Shown here: positions 25,908 through 36,586 of the stretch, in pieces
How the letters are laid out: each line of letters begins with the position of its first letter
How positions within the stretch are numbered: the stretch's first letter is position 1
From: Bacteroidetes bacterium 43-93
GTDB lineage: Bacteria; Bacteroidota; Bacteroidia; Chitinophagales; Chitinophagaceae
DNA: 64,000 nucleotides
Direction of reading: 5' to 3'
Assembly: GCA_001897855.1 (NCBI GenBank)
Contig: MKUO01000018.1
Span: 62,001 to 126,000 of the forward strand
Made by a program: the position numbers and the translations under genes
Notes under the pieces: generated by a model
Told to the model about the DNA's origin: nothing
Database searches by the model: none
What the model saw: only the letters and a program-made list of their open reading frames with translations

Positions 25908-25915
25908 TATCTTTG
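25908..25915 (+). promoter_or_regulatory. Proximal rpsO -7 element
   Basis: TATCTTTG, 35 nt before the rpsO start, with no TTG at the proper distance. It could be a second, weaker start of transcription. Confidence 0.5.
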
Positions 25916-25950
25916 CCGTCCGAAAAAGTGTAGAATATTATAAAATTTTG

Positions 25951-26229
25951 ATGCAAATGTCTCATTTATCAGCTGAAAAAAAGGCAAACATTTTCAAAAC
26001 TTACGGTGAAAAAGAAGCAAACACCGGCTCTATAGAAGCTCAGATAGCAATGCTTACAGAGCGTATCAACCATATTTCAAATCACCTGAAGACCAACAAG
26101 AAAGACTTTTCTTCTCAACGTGGACTGATGCAAATGGTAGGCCGTCGTAAACGCCTGCTGCAGTACCTGACACGTAGTGACCTTGCGTCTTACCGTGCCC
26201 TGATCGAAAAACTGGGCCTCCGCAAGTAA
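25951..26229 (+). CDS. rpsO: 30S ribosomal protein uS15
   Basis: 92 residues if ATG 25951 is used, or 90 from ATG 25957; the reading frame is open further upstream but S15 homologues begin at this point ([17 protein letters not shown]). The uS15 helices are clear: [22 protein letters not shown], then [16 protein letters not shown] and [12 protein letters not shown]. It binds 16S rRNA early in 30S assembly. It precedes pnp, as in many bacteria, but a strong terminator lies between the two. Confidence 0.95.
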   Translation: MQMSHLSAEKKANIFKTYGEKEANTGSIEAQIAMLTERINHISNHLKTNKKDFSSQRGLMQMVGRRKRLLQYLTRSDLASYRALIEKLGLRK

Positions 26230-26243
26230 TATTAATCTTTACT

Positions 26244-26277
26244 ACTATTCCCAACCTTGGTGTTGGGAATAGTTTTT
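26244..26277 (+). terminator. Terminator between rpsO and pnp
   Basis: CTATTCCCAAC pairs with GTTGGGAATAG, closed by a short loop and followed by TTTTTT. Partial read-through would link pnp to the rpsO promoters. Confidence 0.85.
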
Positions 26278-26301
26278 TATGTACACATCTAATTTTTTAT
26301 T

Positions 26302-28710
26302 ATGATTCCAACACCCATTTCCGTATCCTTTAAACTGGATGACGGACGCGAGATAAGCATAGAGACGGGTAAACTGGCCCGCCAGGCAGATGGATCTGTC
26401 GTAGTGCGCATGGGTAATGCAGTATTGCTGGCTACCGTTGTAGCTAATACAGAACCTAAACCAGGACAATCATTCTTTCCGCTTACTGTAGATTACCAGG
26501 AAAAATTTGCCTCTGCCGGTCGGATACCGGGTTCTTTCTTTAAACGTGAAGGACGCTTAAGCGATTACGAAATATTAATATCCCGCCTGATAGACCGCGC
26601 ATTGCGCCCGTTATTCCCTGATGATTATTATTGCGAAGTGCAGGTACTGGTAACGCTAATATCCAGCGACCCGGAAGTAATGCCTGATTCACTGGCATGT
26701 CTTGCGGCCTCTGCAGCACTGGCAGTATCTGATGTACCTATACAGGAGATCATCTCTGAAGTACGTGTAGCCCGCATCAATGGCCAATACGTGATTAACC
26801 CTTACCGCAGCCAGCTGGCAGAAGCGGATATGGACTTCATCATCGCCGCTACCGAGAAGAACATCATGATGGTGGAAGGTGAAGCTAAAGAATGCCAGGA
26901 AGCTGACGTAGTGAAGGCAATAGAAATAGGCCATGAAGCTATCCGCGCGCAAATTAAAGCACAAGCTGACCTGCGCGACAAAAAAGGCGTAACCGGCAAA
27001 CGTGAGTTTGCACTACCTTATAAAAACGAAGAACTGGCGCAGCATGTAGCTAAGTTTGCCAGTGAAAAAATACTTGCCGTTGCCAAAGCTGCACTGGGCA
27101 AACACGAACGCGGCGATGCATTTAAAGCTATCCGCAAAGAGTTTGACGAAACAGTAACCGCTAATGAAAACGGCACGTTCTCTGCCGCAGGCTTTGCCGC
27201 TGAACTAAAAGCTGAAGACCTGGCATTACTCGGCAACATATTCCATGATCTTGAAAAAGAGATCATCCGTAATATGATGCTTGATGAGCGTGTGCGCCTG
27301 GATGGCCGCGGACTGGAAGATGTACGCGTGCTGACGATGGAAACCAACATCCTGCCTTCTCCGCACGGTTCTGCACTGTTTACCCGTGGCGAAACACAAT
27401 CATTAACTACAGTAACCTTAGGTACTAAAGAAGATGAACTGCTGATAGAAAGCGCTGCAACATCTGACTATACCAAATTTATACTCCACTATAACTTCCC
27501 GCCATTCTCTACCGGTGAAGTAAAACCAATGCGCGGCCCGGGCCGCCGCGAGGTGGGCCATGGTAACCTGGCAAAACGCTCGCTGTACCAAATGATGCCA
27601 AAAGGCGAAAGCTGGCCATATACTACCCGCGTAGTATCTGACATTTTGGAATCAAACGGATCGTCCTCTATGGCTACTGTGTGCGCTGGCTCACTGGCAT
27701 TGATGGATGCAGGTGTACCGATGCCTAAGCACGTAAGTGGTGTGGCTATGGGCCTGATATCAGGACACCAGAAATTTGCGATACTTACCGATATACTGGG
27801 TGATGAAGATCACCTGGGTGATATGGACTTTAAAGTAACCGGTACACGCGATGGTATCTGCGGTATCCAGATGGATATTAAAGTAGATGGCCTGAGCATG
27901 GATATTATGATGCAGGCCCTGGAGCAAGCACGCCGTGGCCGCCTGCACATACTGGACGCTATGTACCAATGCATACCGGAACCACGCGCTGAACTGAAAC
28001 CACACGCTCCGCGCATTGAACAGATCAACATTGATCGTGAGTTTATTGGTGCGGTGATAGGACCAGGTGGTAAAATCATACAAGAAATACAACGCGAAAC
28101 GGGCACTACCATCTCTATAGAAGAGATCAACGACCGTGGCGAGGTGAAGATATTCTCTGCCAATAAAGAAGGCATTGATAAAGCCCTGGCATGGATCAAA
28201 GGCATAGTAGCGGTACCTGAAGTTGGTGAAACCTATGAAGGTGTTGTAAAAGGCATACAGCCATTTGGCGCATTCGTAGAATTCCTGCCGGGTAAGCAAG
28301 GGTTACTGCATATATCAGAAGTAAGCTGGAGCCGCCTTAACAGCCTTGAAGGTGTACTGAAAGAAGGTGATAAGATAAAGATAAAGCTGATAGGTACAGA
28401 CCCTAAGACCGGTAAACTGCGACTGAGCCGTAAGGCCCTGATGCCTAAACCGGAAGGATATGTAGAACCTGAAAAGCGTGAACGCCCTGAAGGCGGTGAT
28501 CGTGGCCCTCGTGACGACCGCAGAGGTGGTGACAGAGGCGATCGCGGACCACGCCGTGACGACCGCAGAGGTGGCAACGACCGTGGACCACGTAACGACC
28601 GCGGCCCACGTGAAGACCGCCCGCGTCGTGAACATGATAATGCTAATGAGCAGCCACAGGCAGAGCAGCCTGCACAGCAGCCGGATAACGATGCCGACCT
28701 GGCATTATAA
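26302..28710 (+). CDS. pnp: Polyribonucleotide nucleotidyltransferase (PNPase)
   Basis: An 802-residue phosphorolytic 3'-5' exoribonuclease, active as a trimer in RNA decay. It has two RNase PH-like halves (about 10-230 and 315-550; [17 protein letters not shown] and [16 protein letters not shown] mark the catalytic half), a KH domain with [11 protein letters not shown] near 586, and S1 at about 641-710. An added Arg/Gly/Asp-rich tail (about 730-785, units such as [13 protein letters not shown]) and a Gln/Pro-rich end extend it about 90 residues beyond E. coli PNPase. Confidence 0.96.
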   Translation: MIPTPISVSFKLDDGREISIETGKLARQADGSVVVRMGNAVLLATVVANTEPKPGQSFFPLTVDYQEKFASAGRIPGSFFKREGRLSDYEILISRLIDRALRPLFPDDYYCEVQVLVTLISSDPEVMPDSLACLAASAALAVSDVPIQEIISEVRVARINGQYVINPYRSQLAEADMDFIIAATEKNIMMVEGEAKECQEADVVKAIEIGHEAIRAQIKAQADLRDKKGVTGKREFALPYKNEELAQHVAKFASEKILAVAKAALGKHERGDAFKAIRKEFDETVTANENGTFSAAGFAAELKAEDLALLGNIFHDLEKEIIRNMMLDERVRLDGRGLEDVRVLTMETNILPSPHGSALFTRGETQSLTTVTLGTKEDELLIESAATSDYTKFILHYNFPPFSTGEVKPMRGPGRREVGHGNLAKRSLYQMMPKGESWPYTTRVVSDILESNGSSSMATVCAGSLALMDAGVPMPKHVSGVAMGLISGHQKFAILTDILGDEDHLGDMDFKVTGTRDGICGIQMDIKVDGLSMDIMMQALEQARRGRLHILDAMYQCIPEPRAELKPHAPRIEQINIDREFIGAVIGPGGKIIQEIQRETGTTISIEEINDRGEVKIFSANKEGIDKALAWIKGIVAVPEVGETYEGVVKGIQPFGAFVEFLPGKQGLLHISEVSWSRLNSLEGVLKEGDKIKIKLIGTDPKTGKLRLSRKALMPKPEGYVEPEKRERPEGGDRGPRDDRRGGDRGDRGPRRDDRRGGNDRGPRNDRGPREDRPRREHDNANEQPQAEQPAQQPDNDADLAL

Positions 28711-28736
28711 ATTGTCTTGTTTTATAATTAATAGGT

Positions 28737-28764
28737 AAAGCCATCCGCAAGGGTGGCTTTTATC
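28737..28764 (+). terminator. Terminator of pnp
   Basis: AAAGCCATCC (28737-28746) pairs with GGGTGGCTTT (28751-28760) around GCAA, then TATCATTTTG. Confidence 0.75.
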
Positions 28765-28818
28765 ATTTTGTTTAGATATAGCCGGAAGAGGGTTTCAAAG
28801 CTTTTTGTAAATTACACC

Positions 28819-29754
28819 ATGCACTTCAAACACTCCCTTACCTGCCTGCTATCCGTGGCATTATCGTCTACCGCAATAGCACAGGAAGCACCTACCGAAA
28901 AAATGCAGCGACTGCTGGACAGCGCCAAAGTACATGCAAAAGACAACAGATACCCCATGTTCTTATCTCAGGCGGCGGCACTTGCAGATAAAGAAAATGA
29001 TGCCGGAGCCAGCGCATTACTGCACCAACGTCTTGGGCATTACTATTATGATAAGTTTCCTAAGCTGAGCATTAATAATAACAAAAAGGCTTACGAGCAG
29101 TTTTTAAAAGACAGCAACGACCGACAGGCCGCCATGTGCCTGCATAGCATAGGCTTTGTTTTTGAAGAACATTTGAATAAACACGACAGTGCTATCAACT
29201 ATATACAGCAAGCTATAGCGATGCATGAAAAGCTCCACGATACATCGGAGCTTGCCAATATGAATAAATATGTGGGCGTGCTATATGCCAAGACAGGAAG
29301 ATTTGCGGAAGGTAAATCTTATGTAGATAAAGCTATAAAAACCTACAAAGAGCAACGCTATGAGCCAGGCATTGCGGTGTGCCAGTATGATATGGCAACA
29401 ATATACATGCTGCAAAAGAAATTTGATTCGAGCCTGTACTATCTAAAGCAAGCAAAAGCTTACTGGCAACGCAACAAAAATCAGAGCCGCATATTGAATG
29501 TGAACAATCAAATGGTTGCTGCATATATGATGTCAAGGAAGCAGGAGGAAGCACTGAAAGCGATGAATGAAAATGATAAGATGCTGGGCAGCAAAGGTTT
29601 GTATTACGGGGATGTGCTGAAGCACTACCAAAATAAGAGCCAGTTTTATATGCTGAAAAAGGATAAGGAAAAAGCCTACAGTTACCGGAACAGGTATATG
29701 GAACTGAAAGACAGCCTTGTAAAACAGGGTATTAAAATAAACCCCTCTTTATAA
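28819..29754 (+). CDS. Exported tetratricopeptide-repeat protein
   Basis: 311 residues from ATG 28819, chosen for its signal peptide (HSLTCLLSVALSSTAIAQ). At least five TPR helical hairpins follow (for example AMCLHSIGFVFEEHLNKHDSAINYIQQAI, AVCQYDMATIYMLQKKFDSSLYYLKQA). It resembles the sensor part of Bacteroidota TPR-kinases, but it stops without a transmembrane or kinase domain. It likely acts as a periplasmic scaffold; no partner is evident. Confidence 0.82.
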   Translation: MHFKHSLTCLLSVALSSTAIAQEAPTEKMQRLLDSAKVHAKDNRYPMFLSQAAALADKENDAGASALLHQRLGHYYYDKFPKLSINNNKKAYEQFLKDSNDRQAAMCLHSIGFVFEEHLNKHDSAINYIQQAIAMHEKLHDTSELANMNKYVGVLYAKTGRFAEGKSYVDKAIKTYKEQRYEPGIAVCQYDMATIYMLQKKFDSSLYYLKQAKAYWQRNKNQSRILNVNNQMVAAYMMSRKQEEALKAMNENDKMLGSKGLYYGDVLKHYQNKSQFYMLKKDKEKAYSYRNRYMELKDSLVKQGIKINPSL

Positions 29755-30045
29755 GGATATCATTTAGCAAGTTCAAATAACAGTTCTGCTCATTCGGGTT
29801 AGCGGCCGCTGATCCAAAATACCAGGTAGTAAAGACGTGACTTGCTGTTTTTGCGAGCCGAGTCGGCTAACACAATTCTATTTTAAAACATAGTATCCAA
29901 TTGTCTCTGAAAAAATCACAAGCATTCCGCACCTTAAAAACCATGTGCTTGGGGTAGATTTCTGCCGACTGTACTATGAAATAAATAGCATGGGGTGCAC
30001 AACCCAATAAAACAAAAAGATCGCGATCAAGGTATCGTATAAAAC
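29755..30045. other. Non-coding gap, nothing recognised
   Basis: About 290 bp between the TPR gene and the terminator of the giant beta-helix gene. I see no ORF with coding character, no tRNA and no repeat. A small hairpin (GGGGTGCACAACCC, near 29992-30005) is the only structure noted. Confidence 0.5.
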
Positions 30046-30076
30046 AAATTAGCCGCCCAAAATGGGCGGCTAATTT
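30046..30076 (-). terminator. Terminator of the giant beta-helix gene
   Basis: AAATTAGCCGCCC pairs with GGGCGGCTAATTT around a 5-nt loop, 23 bp past the stop. Confidence 0.85.
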
Positions 30077-30098
30077 TATTGATTAACGTACTCAGCGA

Positions 30099-33000
30099 TT
30101 ACTGCTGCTGTACGTTGAATGGTTTACTAATGATACCGTTGTTGGTATTAGCGCGGATAATGTAACGGCCGCTTGCCAAACCGCTGACATTTACATCAGC
30201 TGTTTTAACCTGACCGCTAAGATCTGCACGATAAACTATTTCACCAACGCTGTTCATAACAGTGATATCCTTCATGTATCCACCGGTGATGCTAATGTTC
30301 ACTTTTTCTTTAGCAGGGTTTGGATAAACAGTGATATCCAAGCCTTCAGAAGAAACATTAGATACATTGGTTGCCCAGTCTACCATGTTCACCGTATCGC
30401 ATCCGCACTGGTTGCAAATGACCAGTTTTACATTCAGGCTTCCGTCGATAGTCCTGGTAACAGTAGGGCCAGCCACTTGAATTGTATCGTCAAATATCCA
30501 AACATAGCTATCAACGTTAGCAGCACCTGCAGCTGTCAGGCTGTATTTATTACCATAGTGCTGAGAACTGATACCCTGAACTGAAGGTAAAGGATAGAGG
30601 TTAACTTCTACCTGATCAGAGCCTTTACAGTTAGGACCGGCATCTACGGTTACAGAGTAAGTACCCTTACCCCCTGGGATGGATATAGTTTGGGTAGTAT
30701 CACCTGTGCTCCACAGATATTTAGCACCAGGGTAGCCTGCATCAAGTATGATCGGTTTGTTCTTGATCTCACAAGTTGCGATATCAGCACCGAGGTTTAC
30801 ATTGATAGGACCAGCGTTAACAACTGTAGCTGTAGATTGCGTAGTACAACCAATATTGCTCACTTTCACAGTATAAGTACCAGCGCCTGACACTTTATAA
30901 GTTGGGTCTGTAGCACCTGGGATATCAGAACCGTTCAGTTGCCATTGGTATGCAGTACCACCACCGCTTGCAGCTAACTGCAGATTGTTACCGGTACAGA
31001 AAGTAAGGGCACCATTAGCAGTAATCAGAGCCATCGGAGGCGCAACGATAGTAACCGTTACCGGGATAGAAGTAGATTGCTGTGAACCAACACCGGTAAT
31101 AGTAACACTATAATCACCACCAGTACTAGGCGCATAAGTAGAAGAAGTAGCACCAGGAATATCTATACCGTTGCGTTTCCATTGGTAAGTATATGTACCT
31201 GAACCACCGGAAGTAGGATCTGCATTTAGGGTAACAGTATTACCAGAACAAAGAACGGTAGAACCTGTTACTTTAACCAGCGCAGTGAAATTGAGGCCAT
31301 CATCGATACCTGTCATTGCGCCGAAGCTAGTCATACCTGGGCTGTAAATATAACCACCATCCATTGCAGAGATAGGAGTAGTAGTGATACTGTTCGCTGA
31401 GTTGAAAGATATCCAGCTTGGGAACCCTACAACTTTTTCTGCCAACTTCATATTCAGCTCGTTAGCAGTAGAAGAAGCCGCGTTGGTAGTACCCAACCAT
31501 GTGTGGTAGTAGTACAGATTTTCGACATTGAAATCGTAAGTAGTACCGGTACCAACAGGAGAGATATCTGTATAGAAGTACATTTGTTTACCACCGGTAA
31601 GCGCTGCAAAGTTAGATGGCGGTATACGGCCGCTGTATTGCCTAACCCTTAACTGCGCTGTAAGTGCCAGCTGCGGATTCCATTTGATCACAGCAACCGG
31701 ATTACCACCAAACTTATATGTTTGTGTAACACCAGGAGCAGGGATAGCAGGAGTTCCTACGGCTGCAGGCGGAGTAGAAGTAGGATCGAACTCCACGGCA
31801 CCGATATCAGGCACACCAGTCGCCAATGTTGTAGGCCTTGGGTTACCATTCATATCTTTTGTATTGTTCGCCATTTGAATACCACGGCCATTGAGTGACC
31901 AAACATTTGGATTGGTTAACACAGGCTGACCTGTAAGAGAGTCCAATCCAGGATGGTAAGAAATGGAGTTCTTATCATAGCCGTAAGAAGACACGGAAGC
32001 AGCACGATAAGCATCGAAGCTGGAATAACTTGACCCCTGGAAGTAAATCAGATTACTTGAATTGGTGTAAAAGTTATTATAGTCCATATAGTGCCCGTTG
32101 CCTGAATACAAATAGAATTGTCCAACCGTTCTGCCGGCAGATAGGGTATTCCAGAACACGTTGTTATAGATACTATCACGAGGGCCGGTAGCGTAGATAT
32201 ATAAATTGTAACCGGAGCTGCCGCTGGCATCGCAGTTATCTACGATAGTATTATTGTAAAAACTTGCTTCCTGCATACCATACGCGTATATACCCGTATA
32301 GCTGTTACCGCCGGGCTTACCACCCACAATTATATTATTGGAGAAAGTAGCCCTCTTAGGATTAGCCGCAGTAGGCGAACTACCCTGGAAATAGTAAAGA
32401 TACATATAAGCGTATGGATTGGCCATTCCAGGGCCAGACCAGATATTATTGCTCACAGTAGGACCATTAGTCCAATACCATAAGTAACTGCCATAACCAT
32501 ACCCACCACCAGCAAAGGAACCACCGGAGATTTTGTTGTTAGTGAATGTAATACGATCAACATACCAAATATATAATGTAAAATAGGATGTAAACGTATT
32601 GTCACTAATAATGTTATTATCTATGACCCAGCCGGTATTTGTACTGCCGCTACCATAGATAGCAATGTTTGCCATACCACCGCCACTAAGTGTATTACCC
32701 TGAATGACATTATATGCACTGTTGCCGGGACTATAAAAATCAATGTTAGACTGACCACTACCAGATGTAGTAGAAGGGCAGAGCATTTTACATCCCAGGA
32801 TGGAATCGTAAGAAGCGTCGGTACCCCAGATACAATCACCAATATAGTTGCTATTTGTATTAGAGCCATTAATAGTCAGGTTTTTGATGGTAACATAGTT
32901 AGCACCATTTAACCTGAATACACCGTTGTTAGCAGATGAAGCAGGCGCGTTTGTAATCGTAACGCTGCTTGCCACGCCATTTTCTGCCTGGAAGGTAACG

Positions 33001-36000
33001 CGGGCTGAAGGTCCGCCACCGACAACTTTGTTGATCTGTAAAGAGTTAGAACCATTATTATAAGTACCGGGGCGGATGTTGAACGTTACCGCACCACAAA
33101 CACCTACCGCGTTAAGCGCATCCACCGCATCTTTCGGCGTAGCAAAATCCGGTGTAGTACCACCTACAGTATAAACACCGTTTAGTGAGGCACGCATCAC
33201 AACATTAAGTGTATCGTCCGGATTGTATGTATCAGCTACACCATTAGGGTTTGAAGTCCATACCTTGATGGTACGCGGAGTAGCGCCAAACGTGATGTTG
33301 CCCAATGAAATAAGGGCCTCGTTACTACCTGCAACACCTGTATTATAACTAATAGGTGTACTATAGCTGATTCCGGATTGAGTGAAACCATCAAGTTTCC
33401 AATCGATCTTCACATTATTGATAGTATTACTACCCAGGTTTTTGATCCTTACCACTACGTTATAAGTACCGGCGCAGAAGCTTCCGGCAGGGCTGGCAAT
33501 ATCCGTAGCACCTGCATTGTTTTGCAGATCGAGACCTGTATAAGAACCAAACGAGTTGAGAGGGCCTGTAGTTGGAGAGTATAAATAATTCAGCGTAGTA
33601 TTAGCACCACTAGGGCCAAAAGGATAAACTACCCAAGGATTGCTGCCATCTTTTTTGGCAAGGTGCAATACGTTTTCGTTTGCTATTGTACCCAACCAAG
33701 GTTCCAGGTAATTTATATTAGCAGTATAGCTAGCGGTAGAGCTGGAAAGGATATCTGTATAAAAATACATAAATGTATTATTTACAGAACTAATGCTGGG
33801 CGGCTTAGCACCTGACCATTGCTGGCAAGTAGGAGCCGTTGCAGGAACTGAAGCTGCAGGATCCCATGTAATGGAAGCAACCGGCAAATCACCAAATGTA
33901 TAAGTCTGTGTACCACCGGCGGCAGGTACAGTTGGGGTTACCTGGCAAAGCGGAGGTACGACACCGGCGTTTGGTGTAAATTCATAAGCACCCAGATCAG
34001 GAACGCCGGCGCCGGTAACTACCGGGCGGGCATTACCCACTATGTCTTTTGTATTTGTAGTGATATGCTTAGCACGACCGTTCATAGACCAACAATTGGA
34101 ACTGCTTGGGTCGGGAGTAAGATCACCTATTGATGGATTAGTGAATGCCGGCTGATAAGAGAGGCCATTAAGATTTTGACCGGTACCTGCCTTATACGCT
34201 GCAAATGTTGTATATGTATTAGTACCATAATATGGGTTATAATAGAAGTAGCTGGTACTAGGAGTATAAATATTGTTATAATCCATCTTGTTAAGCACAC
34301 CGGCAACTGTGTTGTCTTCACCCAAAGCCAATATAGCAGGGCCGCTGCTACTCACCTTAGCAATGATATTATTAGTCCACTCTGCAGTACCACCATAAAA
34401 AGAATAAGTATAGCTATACGTTGTATAGTTATAGTTACTTGTATTATTTACATTATTCAGGATACTGTTATTATATATCTGGTACTTTCCTCCATAATAA
34501 TACGAAGGATAGAAGGTATAGTTGTACTGAGCGTTATCATTGCCGGTACAAATGCTATTATTATAGATCAGCGTATTCTTACCGAAGCCATAATAAAAGC
34601 CCATGTTGTAGTAAGAACCACTTGCATAAATCTTATTATTACTGAAAGTATCATTGCTATTTGCGCTGCTGCTCTGATAAGCATACAGACCATACACATA
34701 TTGATAGTTCATACTACCATCGCTGGTAGCCTTGATGTTATTGTGGTCTATCAAACAGTTTGCAGAATAATACGGCATGTAGTTGTAGATAGTACCGCCG
34801 CTGGTTGAATTCTCAATAATATTATTATTAATAAACCTCCAGTTGGATACAAAATACATGGCATAATTGTACATACTGCCCGATGTGGTGCTACAGTTCC
34901 AGGTATTACCATCGATAGTACATCTTGCGCTGGCATAGTTAGAATAGGTATACATCGGTTCCAAAGTACCTGATGTAACGCTCATGTTGAAAGTATTACC
35001 CTTTAAGATACAATCATTATTGTATAAATATTGATTGTACATGGAAATGCTGTTACCTGTACAGCTGAAGGTATTATTAGCGACAGAATCATAATTATCA
35101 TACTGAATGTTTATAGGATAAGTAGTGCTGCCGCAGGAAGGGTTGTTAATAGTATTATTAGCAATTGTTGATTTTTTATTGGTAGCACCATTACATGTAT
35201 ATAAATTCAGCCCATAAAACGTGCTGGTGGTGCTTGAAATATTAATACTATTGCCCGTAATTGTCATTGACTTATCGCAATAATATAAATTGAAGCCATA
35301 GAAAGAACCAACAGAGCCTACAGTCACTGCATTATTTATTACCTGTAAGCTATCCATATAATATGCATAGACAAAGGTGTAATACGGCGATGCGATAGTA
35401 TTATTGGATAACTTCCAGTTGTATGGCCTTGGATAAGAAGGAGCCGAATTGGAACCCTGCATATAAAAAGCATAAGAACCACCATTGATGGTGTTACCGG
35501 AAAACACGTTGTTAGAACCTGTCAGGCCATCGGAAGAACTACCCTGGCTTGCATAAATGCGGGCCTTATTAGTGCTTGTAGATGTACCTGAATTACCATC
35601 AAGCGTACAGCCTGAAATGGTATTGTTGCTACAGTTACCGCGCAGTTCTATATCAGTACCATAACTACTACCAGTGTTGGACAAGGTAAGATCCTTGATA
35701 GTAATATAGCTTACGTTAACTAACCTGAACACATAGTTATCGGAACTACCTGAGCTTGCAGGACTAAGAGTGACGGTACCCGCGCCGCTTGCAGGCTGAA
35801 AGGTAACCGTATTGGTAGAGCTGAGACCGGCGATACCTGAAGAACCACCGAGAATACCCTGTGCTGTAGAACCTGTATAAGTACCCGCAGTGATATTGAA
35901 CACTGTAGGGCCGGTAACCGTACCTAGCGTCAACTGCGTGCAGGCAGTCTGCAGATCGGGGAACGTGGCAGACGGTATGGTGTACGTACCGCTGAAGTTA

Positions 36001-36080
36001 AGGGCCCGGACAGGCGAAGCCGCTACCAGGAAGAGCAGCACCGGTGCCAGAGACCGTAGTAAATTGTTGAAGTGTTTCAT
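30099..36080 (-). CDS. Giant T9SS-secreted protein with two parallel beta-helix modules and Ig-like domains
   Basis: 1993 residues with a signal peptide to about 26. Module 1 is a right-handed parallel beta-helix (about 27-690) full of Asn/Tyr/Ser rungs such as NNTINNPSCG. It is closed by VPDLGAYEFTP near 698 and a beta-sandwich with YTFGDLPVASITWDP. A CARDB-like stretch leads to module 2 (about 965-1430), closed by VPDIGAVEFDP and YKFGGNPVAVIKWNP. Then come Ig-like domains (about 1600-1900; CSGNTVTLNA, CTGNNLQLAA) and the T9SS sorting domain with VYPNPAKEKVN near 1915. It has a full-length paralogue at 59104-62682. Role unknown; adhesin or polysaccharide-binding are the likely options. Confidence 0.88.
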   Translation of the reverse strand: MKHFNNLLRSLAPVLLFLVAASPVRALNFSGTYTIPSATFPDLQTACTQLTLGTVTGPTVFNITAGTYTGSTAQGILGGSSGIAGLSSTNTVTFQPASGAGTVTLSPASSGSSDNYVFRLVNVSYITIKDLTLSNTGSSYGTDIELRGNCSNNTISGCTLDGNSGTSTSTNKARIYASQGSSSDGLTGSNNVFSGNTINGGSYAFYMQGSNSAPSYPRPYNWKLSNNTIASPYYTFVYAYYMDSLQVINNAVTVGSVGSFYGFNLYYCDKSMTITGNSINISSTTSTFYGLNLYTCNGATNKKSTIANNTINNPSCGSTTYPINIQYDNYDSVANNTFSCTGNSISMYNQYLYNNDCILKGNTFNMSVTSGTLEPMYTYSNYASARCTIDGNTWNCSTTSGSMYNYAMYFVSNWRFINNNIIENSTSGGTIYNYMPYYSANCLIDHNNIKATSDGSMNYQYVYGLYAYQSSSANSNDTFSNNKIYASGSYYNMGFYYGFGKNTLIYNNSICTGNDNAQYNYTFYPSYYYGGKYQIYNNSILNNVNNTSNYNYTTYSYTYSFYGGTAEWTNNIIAKVSSSGPAILALGEDNTVAGVLNKMDYNNIYTPSTSYFYYNPYYGTNTYTTFAAYKAGTGQNLNGLSYQPAFTNPSIGDLTPDPSSSNCWSMNGRAKHITTNTKDIVGNARPVVTGAGVPDLGAYEFTPNAGVVPPLCQVTPTVPAAGGTQTYTFGDLPVASITWDPAASVPATAPTCQQWSGAKPPSISSVNNTFMYFYTDILSSSTASYTANINYLEPWLGTIANENVLHLAKKDGSNPWVVYPFGPSGANTTLNYLYSPTTGPLNSFGSYTGLDLQNNAGATDIASPAGSFCAGTYNVVVRIKNLGSNTINNVKIDWKLDGFTQSGISYSTPISYNTGVAGSNEALISLGNITFGATPRTIKVWTSNPNGVADTYNPDDTLNVVMRASLNGVYTVGGTTPDFATPKDAVDALNAVGVCGAVTFNIRPGTYNNGSNSLQINKVVGGGPSARVTFQAENGVASSVTITNAPASSANNGVFRLNGANYVTIKNLTINGSNTNSNYIGDCIWGTDASYDSILGCKMLCPSTTSGSGQSNIDFYSPGNSAYNVIQGNTLSGGGMANIAIYGSGSTNTGWVIDNNIISDNTFTSYFTLYIWYVDRITFTNNKISGGSFAGGGYGYGSYLWYWTNGPTVSNNIWSGPGMANPYAYMYLYYFQGSSPTAANPKRATFSNNIIVGGKPGGNSYTGIYAYGMQEASFYNNTIVDNCDASGSSGYNLYIYATGPRDSIYNNVFWNTLSAGRTVGQFYLYSGNGHYMDYNNFYTNSSNLIYFQGSSYSSFDAYRAASVSSYGYDKNSISYHPGLDSLTGQPVLTNPNVWSLNGRGIQMANNTKDMNGNPRPTTLATGVPDIGAVEFDPTSTPPAAVGTPAIPAPGVTQTYKFGGNPVAVIKWNPQLALTAQLRVRQYSGRIPPSNFAALTGGKQMYFYTDISPVGTGTTYDFNVENLYYYHTWLGTTNAASSTANELNMKLAEKVVGFPSWISFNSANSITTTPISAMDGGYIYSPGMTSFGAMTGIDDGLNFTALVKVTGSTVLCSGNTVTLNADPTSGGSGTYTYQWKRNGIDIPGATSSTYAPSTGGDYSVTITGVGSQQSTSIPVTVTIVAPPMALITANGALTFCTGNNLQLAASGGGTAYQWQLNGSDIPGATDPTYKVSGAGTYTVKVSNIGCTTQSTATVVNAGPINVNLGADIATCEIKNKPIILDAGYPGAKYLWSTGDTTQTISIPGGKGTYSVTVDAGPNCKGSDQVEVNLYPLPSVQGISSQHYGNKYSLTAAGAANVDSYVWIFDDTIQVAGPTVTRTIDGSLNVKLVICNQCGCDTVNMVDWATNVSNVSSEGLDITVYPNPAKEKVNISITGGYMKDITVMNSVGEIVYRADLSGQVKTADVNVSGLASGRYIIRANTNNGIISKPFNVQQQ

Positions 36081-36586
36081 ATATGGTATTGTACGTTTTT
36101 AACTAAAATTGTTACTAAATGATATTACGCTTGAGAGGCCTGATACCAGGAGTTTTATGCACTATAATACGGGCATAAAGCGGTTGTGGAGGCGGTAGTG
36201 CCGCTACCGGCATCAGCGCAGCCTTTACAGACCGTAACCGGTGGGTTAATGATTGCAGAAACTCGTTCATATACTTCATAAAGCGTTTAAGTGCCAAGTT
36301 AAATTTAAGCTAACTCAGCCGAATTAACATAATCTTAGCTTCTAAAGTTAATAATTAAAATCGTTATCCATAATCCCATGAACATATTTTTCATTCAATT
36401 TTAATTCCCCTATAGTGCTATTAACCGTTAGTTAATTACATGTGTTAAGAAAATAGATTTAATAACTAAAAATACGTCAAAAACCAGTCATATATCAAAA
36501 AAAGAAGATAGTGAAATGACGAAACGGGAATATCGATTGACGAACGGTCCTAAGGCGAAATCCGAAACATTAAAAACAGACAAATA
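36081..36586. other. AT-rich upstream region of the giant gene, no gene called
   Basis: 506 bp between the giant gene and the downstream end of a TPR gene. It holds one 54-60 codon minus-strand frame (36115-36297; Pro-rich, basic) with no start signal, so I do not call it. The AT-rich DNA at 36298-36470 probably carries the promoter of the giant gene, but no TAnnTTTG with a -33 partner was found. Confidence 0.5.

Noticed and set aside
29755-30045. tRNA or small RNA gene
   Set aside because: No cloverleaf arms or T-loop sequence; no promoter-terminator pair of its own.
34176-34808. 210-codon plus-strand frame rich in Ile/Val inside the giant gene
   Set aside because: Arises from complementing the Asn/Tyr/Ser codons of the beta-helix rungs; no independent coding evidence.
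36115-36297. 54-60 codon minus-strand frame, basic and Pro-rich
   Set aside because: No start signal, no family, sits in the upstream region of the giant gene; possible but unsupported.
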